Shown: positions 1-6,231, counted from the stretch's first letter. The stretch is DNA of 7,797 nucleotides from Candidatus Roizmanbacteria bacterium CG06_land_8_20_14_3_00_34_14 (GCA_002779665.1 PEVZ01000007.1:212-8008); one strand, 5' to 3'. The notes: generated by a model from the letters alone, not told the origin. Translations and numbers: made by a program.

Positions 1-222
1 AGAGGAATTGGCTTTGAAGAAATTGTAATAAAAATTATCAACGAAGAAGTATTAGATATTATATCTAACCCAAGTCAAAACCATCCAAATCAGAAAGTGT
101 ATGTAGTAGAAATAAATAATTATATTTACTATGTTCCGCATGTTGTAGATAATGGAAAAGTATTTTTGAAAACTATTATTCCTAGCAGAAAGGCAACTAG
201 AAAGTATAAGAAAGCATTATAA
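1..222 (+). CDS. BrnT-like toxin of a toxin-antitoxin pair, 3' part only
   Basis: The frame is open from the first base to a TAA at 220-222 and gives the last 73 residues of a small protein. The start lies outside the window; perhaps 15-25 residues are missing. The visible part begins RGIGFEEI, continues with a PNQKVYVVEI strand and a YYVPHVV strand, and ends in VFLKTIIPSRKATRKY. This order, especially the closing strand followed by a basic SRKAT segment, resembles the BrnT/COG2929 group of small RNase-fold toxins. The gene lies 16 bp upstream of a ribbon-helix-helix protein on the same strand, the usual toxin-then-antitoxin order of BrnT-BrnA type systems. Seen: the frame, motifs and neighbour. 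Inferred: toxin activity, probably RNA cleavage stopping translation. The family call is from memory of sequence pattern; a DUF4258-type relative is the alternative. Confidence 0.72.
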   Translation, partial: RGIGFEEIVIKIINEEVLDIISNPSQNHPNQKVYVVEINNYIYYVPHVVDNGKVFLKTIIPSRKATRKYKKAL

Positions 223-238
223 ATTTTTTAAAATTATT

Positions 239-517
239 ATGAAATCGTATAAACTTGATCCCGAAGAACAGCAAATTTTGAGAGATATTGAGGCTGGAAA
301 ATATAAAACAGTTCCAAATATTAAAGAAGAGATAAAGAGAGCACGACTGTATGCAAAAAATACTTTGAATAAGCTAAAGAATATAAATATTCGTCTATCT
401 GTTCGCGACGTAGAAAAACTTAAAGCCAGATCAATTGAAACGGGCCTACCTTATCAAACTCTAGCCGCGGCCGTCTTACGTCAGTATATTGATAGAAAAA
501 TTAACTTAACACTGTAA
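239..517 (+). CDS. Ribbon-helix-helix (CopG/BrnA-like) antitoxin
   Basis: This 92-residue protein has a charged N-terminal half, starting KLDPEEQQIL at residues 5-14, and a C-terminal ribbon-helix-helix domain. The DNA-binding strand is INIRLSV at 49-55, helix 1 follows at about 56-68, and the turn GLPYQTL at 69-75 leads into helix 2. That GxPYQTL turn is typical of antitoxins paired with BrnT-like toxins (COG5304-like). In this family the N-terminal part neutralises the toxin and the RHH dimer represses the shared promoter, which would lie outside the window. The start is the first ATG after the toxin stop and has no Shine-Dalgarno sequence. The 3' end overlaps the malic enzyme gene tail to tail by 17 bp. 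The toxin-antitoxin role is inferred from the pairing. Confidence 0.8.
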   Translation: MKSYKLDPEEQQILRDIEAGKYKTVPNIKEEIKRARLYAKNTLNKLKNINIRLSVRDVEKLKARSIETGLPYQTLAAAVLRQYIDRKINLTL

Positions 518-1643
518 TAGCTCTAGCAACAGTTTTAACTACTCCTTTATCAAAGATTGAGGGAATGATTTTTTTCGGAGTCGGGTATTTGATAAGTGTG
601 GCCAGATTTTGGGCGGCTTGAATGAACATTCGCAGAACTATTTTTTTGACTTTATTATCTAATGCTCCGCGGAAAATTCCCGGAAAAACCAAGGCATTAT
701 TAACTTGATTTGGAATATCAGATCGGCCAGAAGCATAGATATAAACTCCGGCTTTTTTAGCAATCTCTGGCGTAATTTCCGGATCAGGATTGGCCATAGC
801 AAAAATTATTGCCCGTTTGTTCATTGACGTCGCCATTGATGCAGTGACTAAGTTAGCTGAGGAAACACCGATTAAAACATCAGCCTTTTTTAATGCAAAA
901 GAAAGATCGCCCTTTTCTTGATTAGGATTAGTGATTTTTGCTAGACTTTCTTTTTCAAGCGAGTTCTTTAATCTGTCCTGATAAATAATCCCGCGCCGAT
1001 CGCAAACTATAATATTTTTTCCACCATATGCCTTTAATATCCTGACGATGGAAGTACCAGCCGCACCGGCCCCCGAAACGACAATTTTTACTTGATCTAT
1101 TTTTTTCTTAACAATTTTCAAACTATTTATTAGGCCAGCTAACACAACAGCTGCCGTACCCCATTGATCGTCATGAACTACAGGAATATTAAGTCGTTTT
1201 TTAAGAGATTCCTCTATATAAAAACATTTTGGAGCGGCAATGTCTTCAAGATTGATGCCACCGAAACTGGGGGCAATGGCAACTATTGTTTTAATAATTT
1301 CATCAGGATCTTGAGTGGAGAGGACAATTGGAAAAGCATCAATATTGGCAAAATTTTTAAAAATCAGACATTTTCCCTCCATGACCGGTAGAGCTCCTTC
1401 CGGCCCGATATTACCTAATCCCAAAACTGCAGAGCCATCAGAGATAACAGCTACAGCATTGTTTTTTATTGTGTATTTGGCGAGTTGATCTTTGTTGTTA
1501 GCAAGATGCTGACTAACGGAAGCCACCCCTGGGGTGTATACGAGAGATAAATCGTGAGCGTTTTTGATTTTTATTTTAGGAATAATTGTTATTTTTCCTT
1601 TAAGTTTTTTGTGAAGCTCTAATGATTCTTGGCCGATATTCAT
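501..1643 (-). CDS. NAD(P)-dependent malic enzyme (oxaloacetate-decarboxylating type)
   Basis: Malic enzyme converts malate plus NAD(P)+ to pyruvate, CO2 and NAD(P)H in the cytoplasm. The 380-residue length matches the short bacterial form without the phosphotransacetylase-like C-terminal domain. The N-terminal malic domain shows SLVYTPGVA (catalytic Tyr36), AVISDGSAVLGLGNIGPEGALPVMEGK (catalytic Lys91), GGINLEDIAAP (metal ligands Glu133 and Asp134) and HDDQ (metal ligand Asp158/Asp159). The NAD-binding domain begins at VVSGAGAAGTS, with the Rossmann glycines at 191-196. One oddity is HDDQWGTA at 157-164, where the usual sequence is HDDQHGTA (Trp161 for His). The cofactor preference cannot be read with confidence. 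The gene is transcribed alone from a promoter shared back to back with the RRM gene. No Shine-Dalgarno sequence precedes the ATG. Confidence 0.93.
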   Translation of the reverse strand: MNIGQESLELHKKLKGKITIIPKIKIKNAHDLSLVYTPGVASVSQHLANNKDQLAKYTIKNNAVAVISDGSAVLGLGNIGPEGALPVMEGKCLIFKNFANIDAFPIVLSTQDPDEIIKTIVAIAPSFGGINLEDIAAPKCFYIEESLKKRLNIPVVHDDQWGTAAVVLAGLINSLKIVKKKIDQVKIVVSGAGAAGTSIVRILKAYGGKNIIVCDRRGIIYQDRLKNSLEKESLAKITNPNQEKGDLSFALKKADVLIGVSSANLVTASMATSMNKRAIIFAMANPDPEITPEIAKKAGVYIYASGRSDIPNQVNNALVFPGIFRGALDNKVKKIVLRMFIQAAQNLATLIKYPTPKKIIPSIFDKGVVKTVARAITVLS

Positions 1644-1686
1644 AATAAAAAATGTATATCTAGTATAGTATAATTATCATACAAAT
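1644..1686. promoter_or_regulatory. Divergent promoter region between malic enzyme and the RRM gene
   Basis: Only 43 bp separate the two start codons. On the plus strand TATAAT at 1669-1674 ends 12 nt before the RRM ATG, predicting a leader of about 5 nt. On the minus strand TATACT (1667 down to 1662) lies 18 nt before the malic enzyme ATG. The two -10 boxes almost touch, so RNA polymerase probably cannot occupy both at once. No good -35 box is visible for either, and neither gene has a Shine-Dalgarno sequence. The -10 calls are by eye. Confidence 0.55.
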
Positions 1687-1950
1687 ATGAACAAAAAGCT
1701 TTTTGTGGGAAATTTAGATTTTGATGTCAAGGATATTGAACTGGAAGAACTTTTCAAGACAGTCGGTAAGGTTTTAACGGCAGAAATCGTCCGGTTTTTC
1801 GACAAAAAATCAAAAGGATTTGGGTTTGTGGAGATGGTGACAGAGGAAGAAGCAAAGATGGCAATTGAAAAATTAAACGGTAGCGACTTTCGAGGGAGAA
1901 AAATTATTGTAAGTTATGCTCGATCATCGCAATCCCCGCCGACGCCTTAA
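1687..1950 (+). CDS. Small RNA-binding protein with a single RRM domain
   Basis: This 87-residue protein is almost entirely one RNA recognition motif. RNP2 is LFVGNL at residues 5-10 and RNP1 is KGFGFVEM at 43-50, with the RNA-stacking aromatics Phe6, Phe45 and Phe47 present. The fold continues through EEEAKMAIEKLNG to GRKIIVSYAR at about 71-80. A seven-residue tail, SSQSPPTP-like and without a Gly-rich region, ends the protein. Bacterial single-RRM proteins of this kind are known from cyanobacteria and many uncultured phyla and are thought to bind RNA in the cytoplasm, often in stress or cold responses; the specific RNA target cannot be inferred. The last 47 bp overlap the 3' end of thiN on the other strand, and the tail is the part that overlaps. 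Confidence 0.9.
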   Translation: MNKKLFVGNLDFDVKDIELEELFKTVGKVLTAEIVRFFDKKSKGFGFVEMVTEEEAKMAIEKLNGSDFRGRKIIVSYARSSQSPPTP

Positions 1951-2539
1951 TTTTTACTAACTTTTTATTCATAACGTTACTGATCCCTCGGGTTGATCCA
2001 AAAAGCAGACTTTCATTGTCAAGTTGATATTCCAATCCATCGGTTAAAATATCTTCTAATTTCTCACCGACGGGAATAATTGAGATTTCGTCACCAATTT
2101 TGCCATTAATGACTATTTCTTTATTTAATATAAATATTTCTTTTTTCCCTTCAATAACTTTGATTTTTATTGTGGGATTTTCGGTTTGAATTTTGGCAAG
2201 TAAAAATATATTAGCCATTAAGTGATCAATCCGGTCACCTAAAACCCCAAAAATAATAATTTCTTGAAATTTATTTTCAAGACAATAGTCGACAGCCAAT
2301 TCAAAATCCGTTTTATCTTTTTTTCTCGGGTATTTTATAAATTGGACCTTTAATTCTTTTTGTAAAGATAAAGGAGTAGAGTCTAGGTCACCGATGATTA
2401 TTTTAGGAATAAGTTTTAATTTTAGAATATGTTTTACAGCACCGTCTGCCGCAATCAAACAGTCTTCCTTATTGATTATTTTTTTCGCATGGCTTAAATC
2501 AGACAGATTTCCGTTGGCAAAAATAATAGCACGTGTCAT
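1904..2539 (-). CDS. thiN: Thiamine pyrophosphokinase
   Basis: The enzyme transfers pyrophosphate from ATP to thiamine, giving thiamine diphosphate in one step. At 211 residues it has the normal length of stand-alone bacterial TPKs. Seen motifs: an N-terminal AIIFANGNL strand, AADGAVKH at 30-37, the acidic GDLDS at 50-54 that binds Mg-ATP, KDKTDFELA at 74-82, and FGVLGDRIDH at 97-106. The C-terminal thiamine-binding domain follows, with LFGSTRGISN and KIKASAGIAMI near the end. The gene is transcribed away from the TPP-riboswitch operon, with 145 bp between the two start codons. A TAAAAT (2553 down to 2548) about 8 nt before the ATG suggests a nearly leaderless transcript. thiN itself lies outside the riboswitch leader. 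This is the only thiamine-converting enzyme visible in the window. Confidence 0.93.
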   Translation of the reverse strand: MTRAIIFANGNLSDLSHAKKIINKEDCLIAADGAVKHILKLKLIPKIIIGDLDSTPLSLQKELKVQFIKYPRKKDKTDFELAVDYCLENKFQEIIIFGVLGDRIDHLMANIFLLAKIQTENPTIKIKVIEGKKEIFILNKEIVINGKIGDEISIIPVGEKLEDILTDGLEYQLDNESLLFGSTRGISNVMNKKLVKIKASAGIAMIEHNLQ

Positions 2540-2558
2540 ATACGTATATTTTACTGGA

Positions 2559-2587
2559 TTGACAACGAATAATATTTTTGTTTTAAT
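2559..2587 (+). promoter_or_regulatory. Promoter of the riboswitch-controlled thiamine uptake operon
   Basis: A perfect -35 box TTGACA (2559-2564) is followed after 17 bp by TTTAAT (2582-2587), a fair -10 box. Transcription would begin at about 2594-2595, just ahead of the TPP aptamer, so the riboswitch would occupy nearly the entire leader. Box calls are by eye. Confidence 0.6.
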
Positions 2588-2596
2588 TAGCTAAAT

Positions 2597-2680
2597 TAGG
2601 GGAGCTAAATTACAGCTGAGATCTCAACTAAAGTGTTGGGAGACCCTTGGAACCTGTCCGGATAATTCCGAGTAGGGAAA
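2597..2680 (+). ncRNA. TPP riboswitch (THI element)
   Basis: The conserved core of the thiamine pyrophosphate aptamer is easy to read: GGGGAGC at 2599-2605, CTGAGA at 2616-2621, ACCCTTGGAACCTG at 2643-2656, GGATAAT at 2660-2666 and GTAGGGAA at 2672-2679. P2 can form from GGG (2599-2601) with CCC (2644-2646). P3 forms from AGC/GCT, and an extra hairpin fits TCTCAAC (2621-2627) with GTT..GAGA (2635-2643). P4 is CCT (2653-2655) with AGG (2674-2676). P5 (CGG with CCG, loop ATAATT) seems one pair shorter than in E. coli thiM, on both strands. No terminator follows. The start codon of the next gene lies 5 nt after the aptamer, so control is probably at translation. When TPP is abundant the operon should be off. 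Confidence 0.95.
2674..2678 (+). promoter_or_regulatory. Shine-Dalgarno-like AGGGA inside the riboswitch P4 strand
   Basis: AGGGA sits 6 nt before the ATG at 2685 and is the only well-placed Shine-Dalgarno-like sequence in the window. It is also part of the conserved GTAGGGAA of the aptamer, and its AGG pairs with CCT (2653-2655) to make P4. TPP binding stabilises P4 and would therefore hide the ribosome site directly. Confidence 0.65.
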
Positions 2681-2684
2681 ATAT

Positions 2685-2981
2685 ATGCATAACTCAAGTA
2701 TTTCTTTCCAAGTACTACCTAAAGTAAGATCAGACAAAAAATTAATAGAAATAGTTGACAAGGTAATTGAAATGATCAGAAAGTCCGGTGTCAATTATGA
2801 AGTCGGGCCAATGGAAACGACGATGGAAGGTGATTTGGAAACGCTCATGGAAATTGTCAAAAAAGCTCAATACCTTTGTATAAAATCAGGGGCAAAAAAT
2901 GTTTTTACCAATGTAAAAATTATTTATAATCCCAAAGGAGTGTTGACGATCGAGCAGAAAACTAAAAAACATAGAAGGTAA
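2685..2981 (+). CDS. MTH1187/YkoF-type thiamine-binding protein
   Basis: This 98-residue cytoplasmic protein belongs to the MTH1187 family (DUF77, thiamine-binding). It starts with a SISFQVLPKV strand, has a helix at about 17-34, then the hallmark YEVGPMETTMEGD at 38-50, a second helix to about residue 67, and a closing KIIYNPKG..TIEQK strand. Members form ferredoxin-like tetramers and bind thiamine or its pyrimidine part; they often lie beside thiamine transporters. Here it is the first gene of the operon, under direct control of the TPP riboswitch, and 12 bp ahead of the permease. It may buffer or hand over the imported vitamin; that role is inferred. The ATG is favoured because it lies 6 nt from the riboswitch Shine-Dalgarno-like sequence. 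Confidence 0.9.
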   Translation: MHNSSISFQVLPKVRSDKKLIEIVDKVIEMIRKSGVNYEVGPMETTMEGDLETLMEIVKKAQYLCIKSGAKNVFTNVKIIYNPKGVLTIEQKTKKHRR

Positions 2982-2993
2982 TTTGTTTTAATT

Positions 2994-3752
2994 ATGAAAC
3001 AACATATTTTTCCAATCTTATTCGGTTTTTTAGTTTTATTAACTTGGCAGTTTTCTGTTAGCTTTTTTCATATAGAACAATGGATATTGCCGTCTCCAAT
3101 CCAGATTATCGATTCATTTTGGCAATCACGTTCGTTAATATTTTTTCATCTCGTTCCAACAATTTTTGAAGCCTCAATTGGGTTGATTGGAGCGATTTTT
3201 ATTAGTATTTTTATAGCTATATTAATGGAACGATCTCAGGTTATGAAAAAAATTATTTACCCATTTTTAATTATTTCACAAACAATTCCTTTTATTATTC
3301 TGGCTCCGCTTTTGACTCTTTGGTTCGGGTTTGGACTGCTACCAAAAATTATTATCATTGCCCTCGTCTGTTTTTTTCCGATCACAATTAATCTTTTTGA
3401 CGGATTTCAAGGAGTCGACCCATCAATATTACGTCTTTTAAACTCAATGGGAGCCAATCAAAAACAAATATTTAGATTAGTAAAATGGCCGGCCAGTCTT
3501 CCCGCCTTTTTTTCCGGGTTGCGGATTGCGGCGGCCTATTCTATTCTTGGTGCCGTCGTCAGCGAGTGGATGGGGGCTGATCGGGGACTGGGGATTCTTC
3601 TCATCAGATCGACAAAATCCTATTTAACCGATCGGGTTTTTGCGGTAATCGGAATAATCACGATTTTAAGTATTGCCAGCGTTTTAATTGTGGAAATTAT
3701 TGCCAGACTATCAATTCCCTGGCACTTTAATAAGTTAAGAGTTAAAAGTTAA
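2994..3752 (+). CDS. thiX: ABC transporter permease, ThiX-like (thiamine or pyrimidine precursor uptake)
   Basis: The protein has 252 residues and about six membrane segments (roughly 5-25, 61-79, 87-111, 115-133, 172-190, 216-240). After the first segment comes the WILPSPIQI segment common to nitrate/taurine/ThiX-type permeases. The cytoplasmic coupling loop that docks on the ATPase is at about 141-160, with its conserved Gly153 in NSMGAN. It is followed by WPASLPAFFSGLRIAAAY and GAVVSEWMGADRGLG, which closely match ThiX permeases. It would form the membrane channel with the two downstream products. The last residues, NKLRVKS, are encoded by a 7-bp repeat tract that also forms the spacer to the next gene. 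No Shine-Dalgarno sequence is within range of the ATG. The substrate could be thiamine or a pyrimidine precursor. Confidence 0.88.
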   Translation: MKQHIFPILFGFLVLLTWQFSVSFFHIEQWILPSPIQIIDSFWQSRSLIFFHLVPTIFEASIGLIGAIFISIFIAILMERSQVMKKIIYPFLIISQTIPFIILAPLLTLWFGFGLLPKIIIIALVCFFPITINLFDGFQGVDPSILRLLNSMGANQKQIFRLVKWPASLPAFFSGLRIAAAYSILGAVVSEWMGADRGLGILLIRSTKSYLTDRVFAVIGIITILSIASVLIVEIIARLSIPWHFNKLRVKS

Positions 3753-3760
3753 GAATTAAC
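3733..3760 (+). repeat. Four 7-bp tandem repeats at the thiX/thiY junction
   Basis: Four heptamers follow each other: AGTTAAG, AGTTAAA, AGTTAAG and AATTAAC. The thiX stop codon (3750-3752) lies inside the third copy. The tract therefore supplies both the end of ThiX and nearly all of the 11-bp spacer before the thiY start codon. Confidence 0.8.
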
Positions 3761-3763
3761 AGT

Positions 3764-4753
3764 ATGTTAAAAAAAATAATTGTTTTGGTGGTCGTTTTAA
3801 TAGTTTTGGGTTTTGTTTTTGAAAAAAAAATCAGTAAACCAACAGAATCTAATATTCAAAAACAAAAAGTTACCGTTCTTTTAGACTGGTTTCCAAATAC
3901 CAATCACACCGGTCTTTATGTAGCCCGTGAAAAAGGTTATTTTGCTAAAGAAAATCTTGATGTCACTATTTTACAACCGGGTGAAGGAGAAAATAATCAA
4001 ATAGTTGCGGCCGGAAAAGCCGACTTTGGTATTAGCAGTCAAGAGTCCGTCATCCAGGCCAGAGTTGCCGGGATCCCCTTGGTTTCAATTGCGGCGGTCA
4101 TTCAACACAATACTTCAGCCTTTGCCTCGTTACAAAAAAGTAACATAAAGACGGCTAAAGATTTTGAGGGAAAACGTTACGGAGGTTGGGGCTCTCCAAT
4201 TGAAGAAACGGTCATTAAGGCTGTTATGAATGAAGCAGGAGCAGACTACGGCAAAGTAAAAAATATCACCATAGGGGAGACTGATTTTTTTAAAACAATA
4301 GGAAGGGATAGTGATTTCCAGTGGATATTTTATGGATGGGACGGGATTGAAGCAAAACGTCGGGGAATAAAACTGAACACGATTATGTTGAAAGACTTGA
4401 ATCCGATTCTTGATTACTACACGCCCGTAATTATTACCAACGAAAATCATGTTAAAAATCAAAAAGAATTTGTTACAAAATTTATGAGAGCGGTTGCTCA
4501 AGGTTATAAATTTTCAATAAAGAATCCAAAAGAAGCAGCGCAAATTCTTATCAAATCGGCTCCGGAATTAAATAAGGATTTGGTTAAACAGAGCCAAGTT
4601 TACTTGAGTCAAGAATACCAATCAGATGCTAAAAAATGGGGAATAGAGAAGGAAGAAGTTTGGAAAAGATATGCTCAGTGGTTATTTGATCAAAAACTAA
4701 TTAAAAAAATGATTAACGTTAAAGACGCTTTTACCAATGAATTCCTGCCATGA
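3764..4753 (+). CDS. thiY: ThiY-like substrate-binding protein (NMT1/THI5 family)
   Basis: This is the 329-residue extracytoplasmic binding protein of the transporter. It begins with KK and a hydrophobic stretch (5-19) that reads as a membrane anchor. No lipobox cysteine follows, so the protein is probably held by this segment or cut by signal peptidase I, not lipid-linked. The mature part opens with VTVLLDWFPNTNHTGLYVA at 36-54, the ligand-pocket signature of ThiY and THI5 relatives. Then come REKGYF, GKADFGISSQESV, and GGWGSPIEE at 140-148, also a ThiY hallmark. Characterised ThiY proteins bind N-formyl-aminopyrimidine or HMP. With only a thiamine kinase nearby, thiamine itself is possible. 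The gene overlaps thiZ by 4 bp (ATGA), indicating translational coupling. Confidence 0.9.
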   Translation: MLKKIIVLVVVLIVLGFVFEKKISKPTESNIQKQKVTVLLDWFPNTNHTGLYVAREKGYFAKENLDVTILQPGEGENNQIVAAGKADFGISSQESVIQARVAGIPLVSIAAVIQHNTSAFASLQKSNIKTAKDFEGKRYGGWGSPIEETVIKAVMNEAGADYGKVKNITIGETDFFKTIGRDSDFQWIFYGWDGIEAKRRGIKLNTIMLKDLNPILDYYTPVIITNENHVKNQKEFVTKFMRAVAQGYKFSIKNPKEAAQILIKSAPELNKDLVKQSQVYLSQEYQSDAKKWGIEKEEVWKRYAQWLFDQKLIKKMINVKDAFTNEFLP

Positions 4754-5490
4754 AAAAGGGTCCAAAATTGATAATAAAAAATCTTTCTTTGTCTTTTGAA
4801 GAAAGCATTATTAGAAAAATTTCTTTGGATGTTAATGAGGGCGAAATCGTCAGTATTATTGGGCCTTCAGGTTGTGGCAAAAGTACCCTATTTAATGTAA
4901 TTTCCGGTATCTTGAAACAAGATGATGGTGTAATAAAAATTGATGGATTAGAGGAAAAACAAAGACAAGGAAAATTTGGATATATGTTTCAAGAACCACT
5001 GCTTTTTCCTTGGCTTAAAGTCTTAGATAATATTATGTTGGGATTTGAAATTAAAGGTTTGGAAAAAAATCAAGTAAAAATAGAAGCTTTAGATTTATTG
5101 AAAAAATTTAACCTTTTTGAATACTCAAATTTTTATCCTAACAACCTTTCTGGGGGTATGAAACAAAAAGTGGCATTACTGAGGACAATTGCTTTTAATT
5201 CGAATATATTGCTCTTAGATGAGCCTTTTGGGTCACTCGATGCAATTACCAGGAGCTCTCTCCATTTGTACTTATTAGAAATTTGGAAAAAACTAAAATT
5301 GTCAATTATTTTTACTACTCACGACATCCGTGAAGCAATATTTCTTTCTGATAGGGTTTATGTTTTGAGTAAAAAACCAGCAAATGTTGTCGATTGTATA
5401 AAAATTAATTTACCACGTCCTAGAAAAATAGCAGATCTGACCTCTCCAAAGTTTGTGGAGATGGAAAAAAAGCTGATGAGTTTACTTTAA
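4750..5490 (+). CDS. thiZ: ABC transporter ATPase, ThiZ-like
   Basis: The 246-residue protein is a complete ABC ATPase that powers the ThiXY importer from the cytoplasmic side. Walker A is GPSGCGKST at 38-46. The Q-loop is MFQEPLLFPWLKVLDN at 79-94; the LFPW form is typical of the nitrate/taurine/ThiZ group. The signature is LSGGMKQKVAL at 133-143, Walker B is ILLLDEPFGSLD at 153-164, and the switch histidine is His191 in TTHD. No regulatory domain follows, as expected for this group. It is the last gene of the riboswitch operon; its start overlaps the thiY stop in an ATGA. No Shine-Dalgarno sequence is present, so it probably depends on coupling. Its end overlaps nadE tail to tail by 9 bp, and no terminator separates them. 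Confidence 0.93.
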   Translation: MKKGPKLIIKNLSLSFEESIIRKISLDVNEGEIVSIIGPSGCGKSTLFNVISGILKQDDGVIKIDGLEEKQRQGKFGYMFQEPLLFPWLKVLDNIMLGFEIKGLEKNQVKIEALDLLKKFNLFEYSNFYPNNLSGGMKQKVALLRTIAFNSNILLLDEPFGSLDAITRSSLHLYLLEIWKKLKLSIIFTTHDIREAIFLSDRVYVLSKKPANVVDCIKINLPRPRKIADLTSPKFVEMEKKLMSLL

Positions 5491-6204
5491 GGAATAAGGA
5501 ACTTTTTGTTTAAACTGATTTTTTTGCATTCTATTAATTATTTTCTCCGCATTTGGAAATCTTTTTTTGTCATCCAGTGCTTGATGTTCTGAAATTAGGC
5601 TTAGAACTTGGTCAGCTTCCTCGTAAGTAAATCCAAAATCACCTTCATCGGTTTGCCCGTTCCAAAGGCCAGCGGTTGGTTTTTGATTAATTATTTCTTC
5701 AGGAACTTTTAGGTATTTGGCTAACTCGTAAACCTGTGTTTTATACAGATGGCTTAGGGGCTCGAGGTCGGAAGCCGCATCACCAAACCGGGTAAAATAA
5801 CCAAGCAATTTTTCCGATTTATTTTCCGTTCCACAGACTAAGGCATTAAATTGTTTTGCTAGATCAAAAAGAATAATCATCCGGACTCTGGCCATTATGT
5901 TCCCGAGTCGAATTTTGTCATCAATTTTAAATTCATCGATAATTTTCCTTATTGAAATATTAATAACGCTAACTCCATTTAAATCAATATTTATATTTTT
6001 CCTCGGATTATAATCCATTTGGACGGCAAAAATATTTTCCGCAGGTAAAACTTTCTTCAATAAATAAAGGGCCACGGTTGAATCAATTCCTCCGGATAAA
6101 CCCATAACGACTTTATCAATTTTCTGCTCTTTGAAGGTCATTTTCAAGAATTCGGTTATTCTCTTAACATTTTGTTTTGGGTTGATTGAAAGCGGGCTTT
6201 TCAT
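5482..6204 (-). CDS. nadE: NH3-dependent NAD+ synthetase
   Basis: NadE converts nicotinic acid adenine dinucleotide to NAD+ with ATP and ammonia, the last step of NAD synthesis. At 240 residues it is the short form without a glutaminase domain. Seen: the PP-loop GLSGGIDST at 35-43 (ATP pyrophosphate binding), ARVRMIILFDLA at about 105-116, GTENKSEKLLGYFTRFGDAASDLEPL at 125-150, the flexible-loop region PTAGLWNGQTDE at 176-187, and NRMQKNQFKQKVP near the C-terminus. Each matches the family. The neighbouring gene, read in the opposite direction, begins with an NMN adenylyltransferase domain, so the last two NAD steps lie side by side. NadE needs the deamidated substrate; if the neighbour prefers NMN, the two would serve different branches unless its specificity is relaxed. 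The promoter suggests a leaderless transcript. Confidence 0.94.
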   Translation of the reverse strand: MKSPLSINPKQNVKRITEFLKMTFKEQKIDKVVMGLSGGIDSTVALYLLKKVLPAENIFAVQMDYNPRKNINIDLNGVSVINISIRKIIDEFKIDDKIRLGNIMARVRMIILFDLAKQFNALVCGTENKSEKLLGYFTRFGDAASDLEPLSHLYKTQVYELAKYLKVPEEIINQKPTAGLWNGQTDEGDFGFTYEEADQVLSLISEHQALDDKKRFPNAEKIINRMQKNQFKQKVPYSLK

Positions 6205-6221
6205 GGGTATAGTATACTATT
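6186..6221. promoter_or_regulatory. Palindromic -10 region between nadE and the fusion gene
   Basis: ATAGTATACTAT at 6209-6220 is a perfect palindrome that offers a -10 box in each direction. On the minus strand TATACT (6216 down to 6211) is only 6 nt from the nadE ATG, which predicts a leaderless or nearly leaderless mRNA. The 9-mer TATACTATA occurs at both this promoter and the malic enzyme promoter. On the plus strand TTGAAA (6186-6191), a 16-bp gap and TATAGT (6208-6213) could drive the fusion gene with a leader of about 94 nt. The calls are by eye. Confidence 0.5.
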
Positions 6222-6231
6222 AAAGTAAAAA

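Noticed and set aside
1164..1391. 75-codon open frame on the plus strand inside malic enzyme
   Set aside because: It is wholly antisense to a well-supported gene, has no family-like motif, and no promoter or ribosome site of its own.
2394..2594. 66-codon open frame on the plus strand across the thiN start and the operon promoter
   Set aside because: It is antisense to conserved thiN sequence and runs over the -35/-10 boxes of the riboswitch operon; the peptide shows no domain.
4130..4501. 123-codon open frame on the minus strand inside thiY
   Set aside because: It is a shadow of the ThiY reading frame with low-complexity Phe/Cys-rich content and no recognisable domain.
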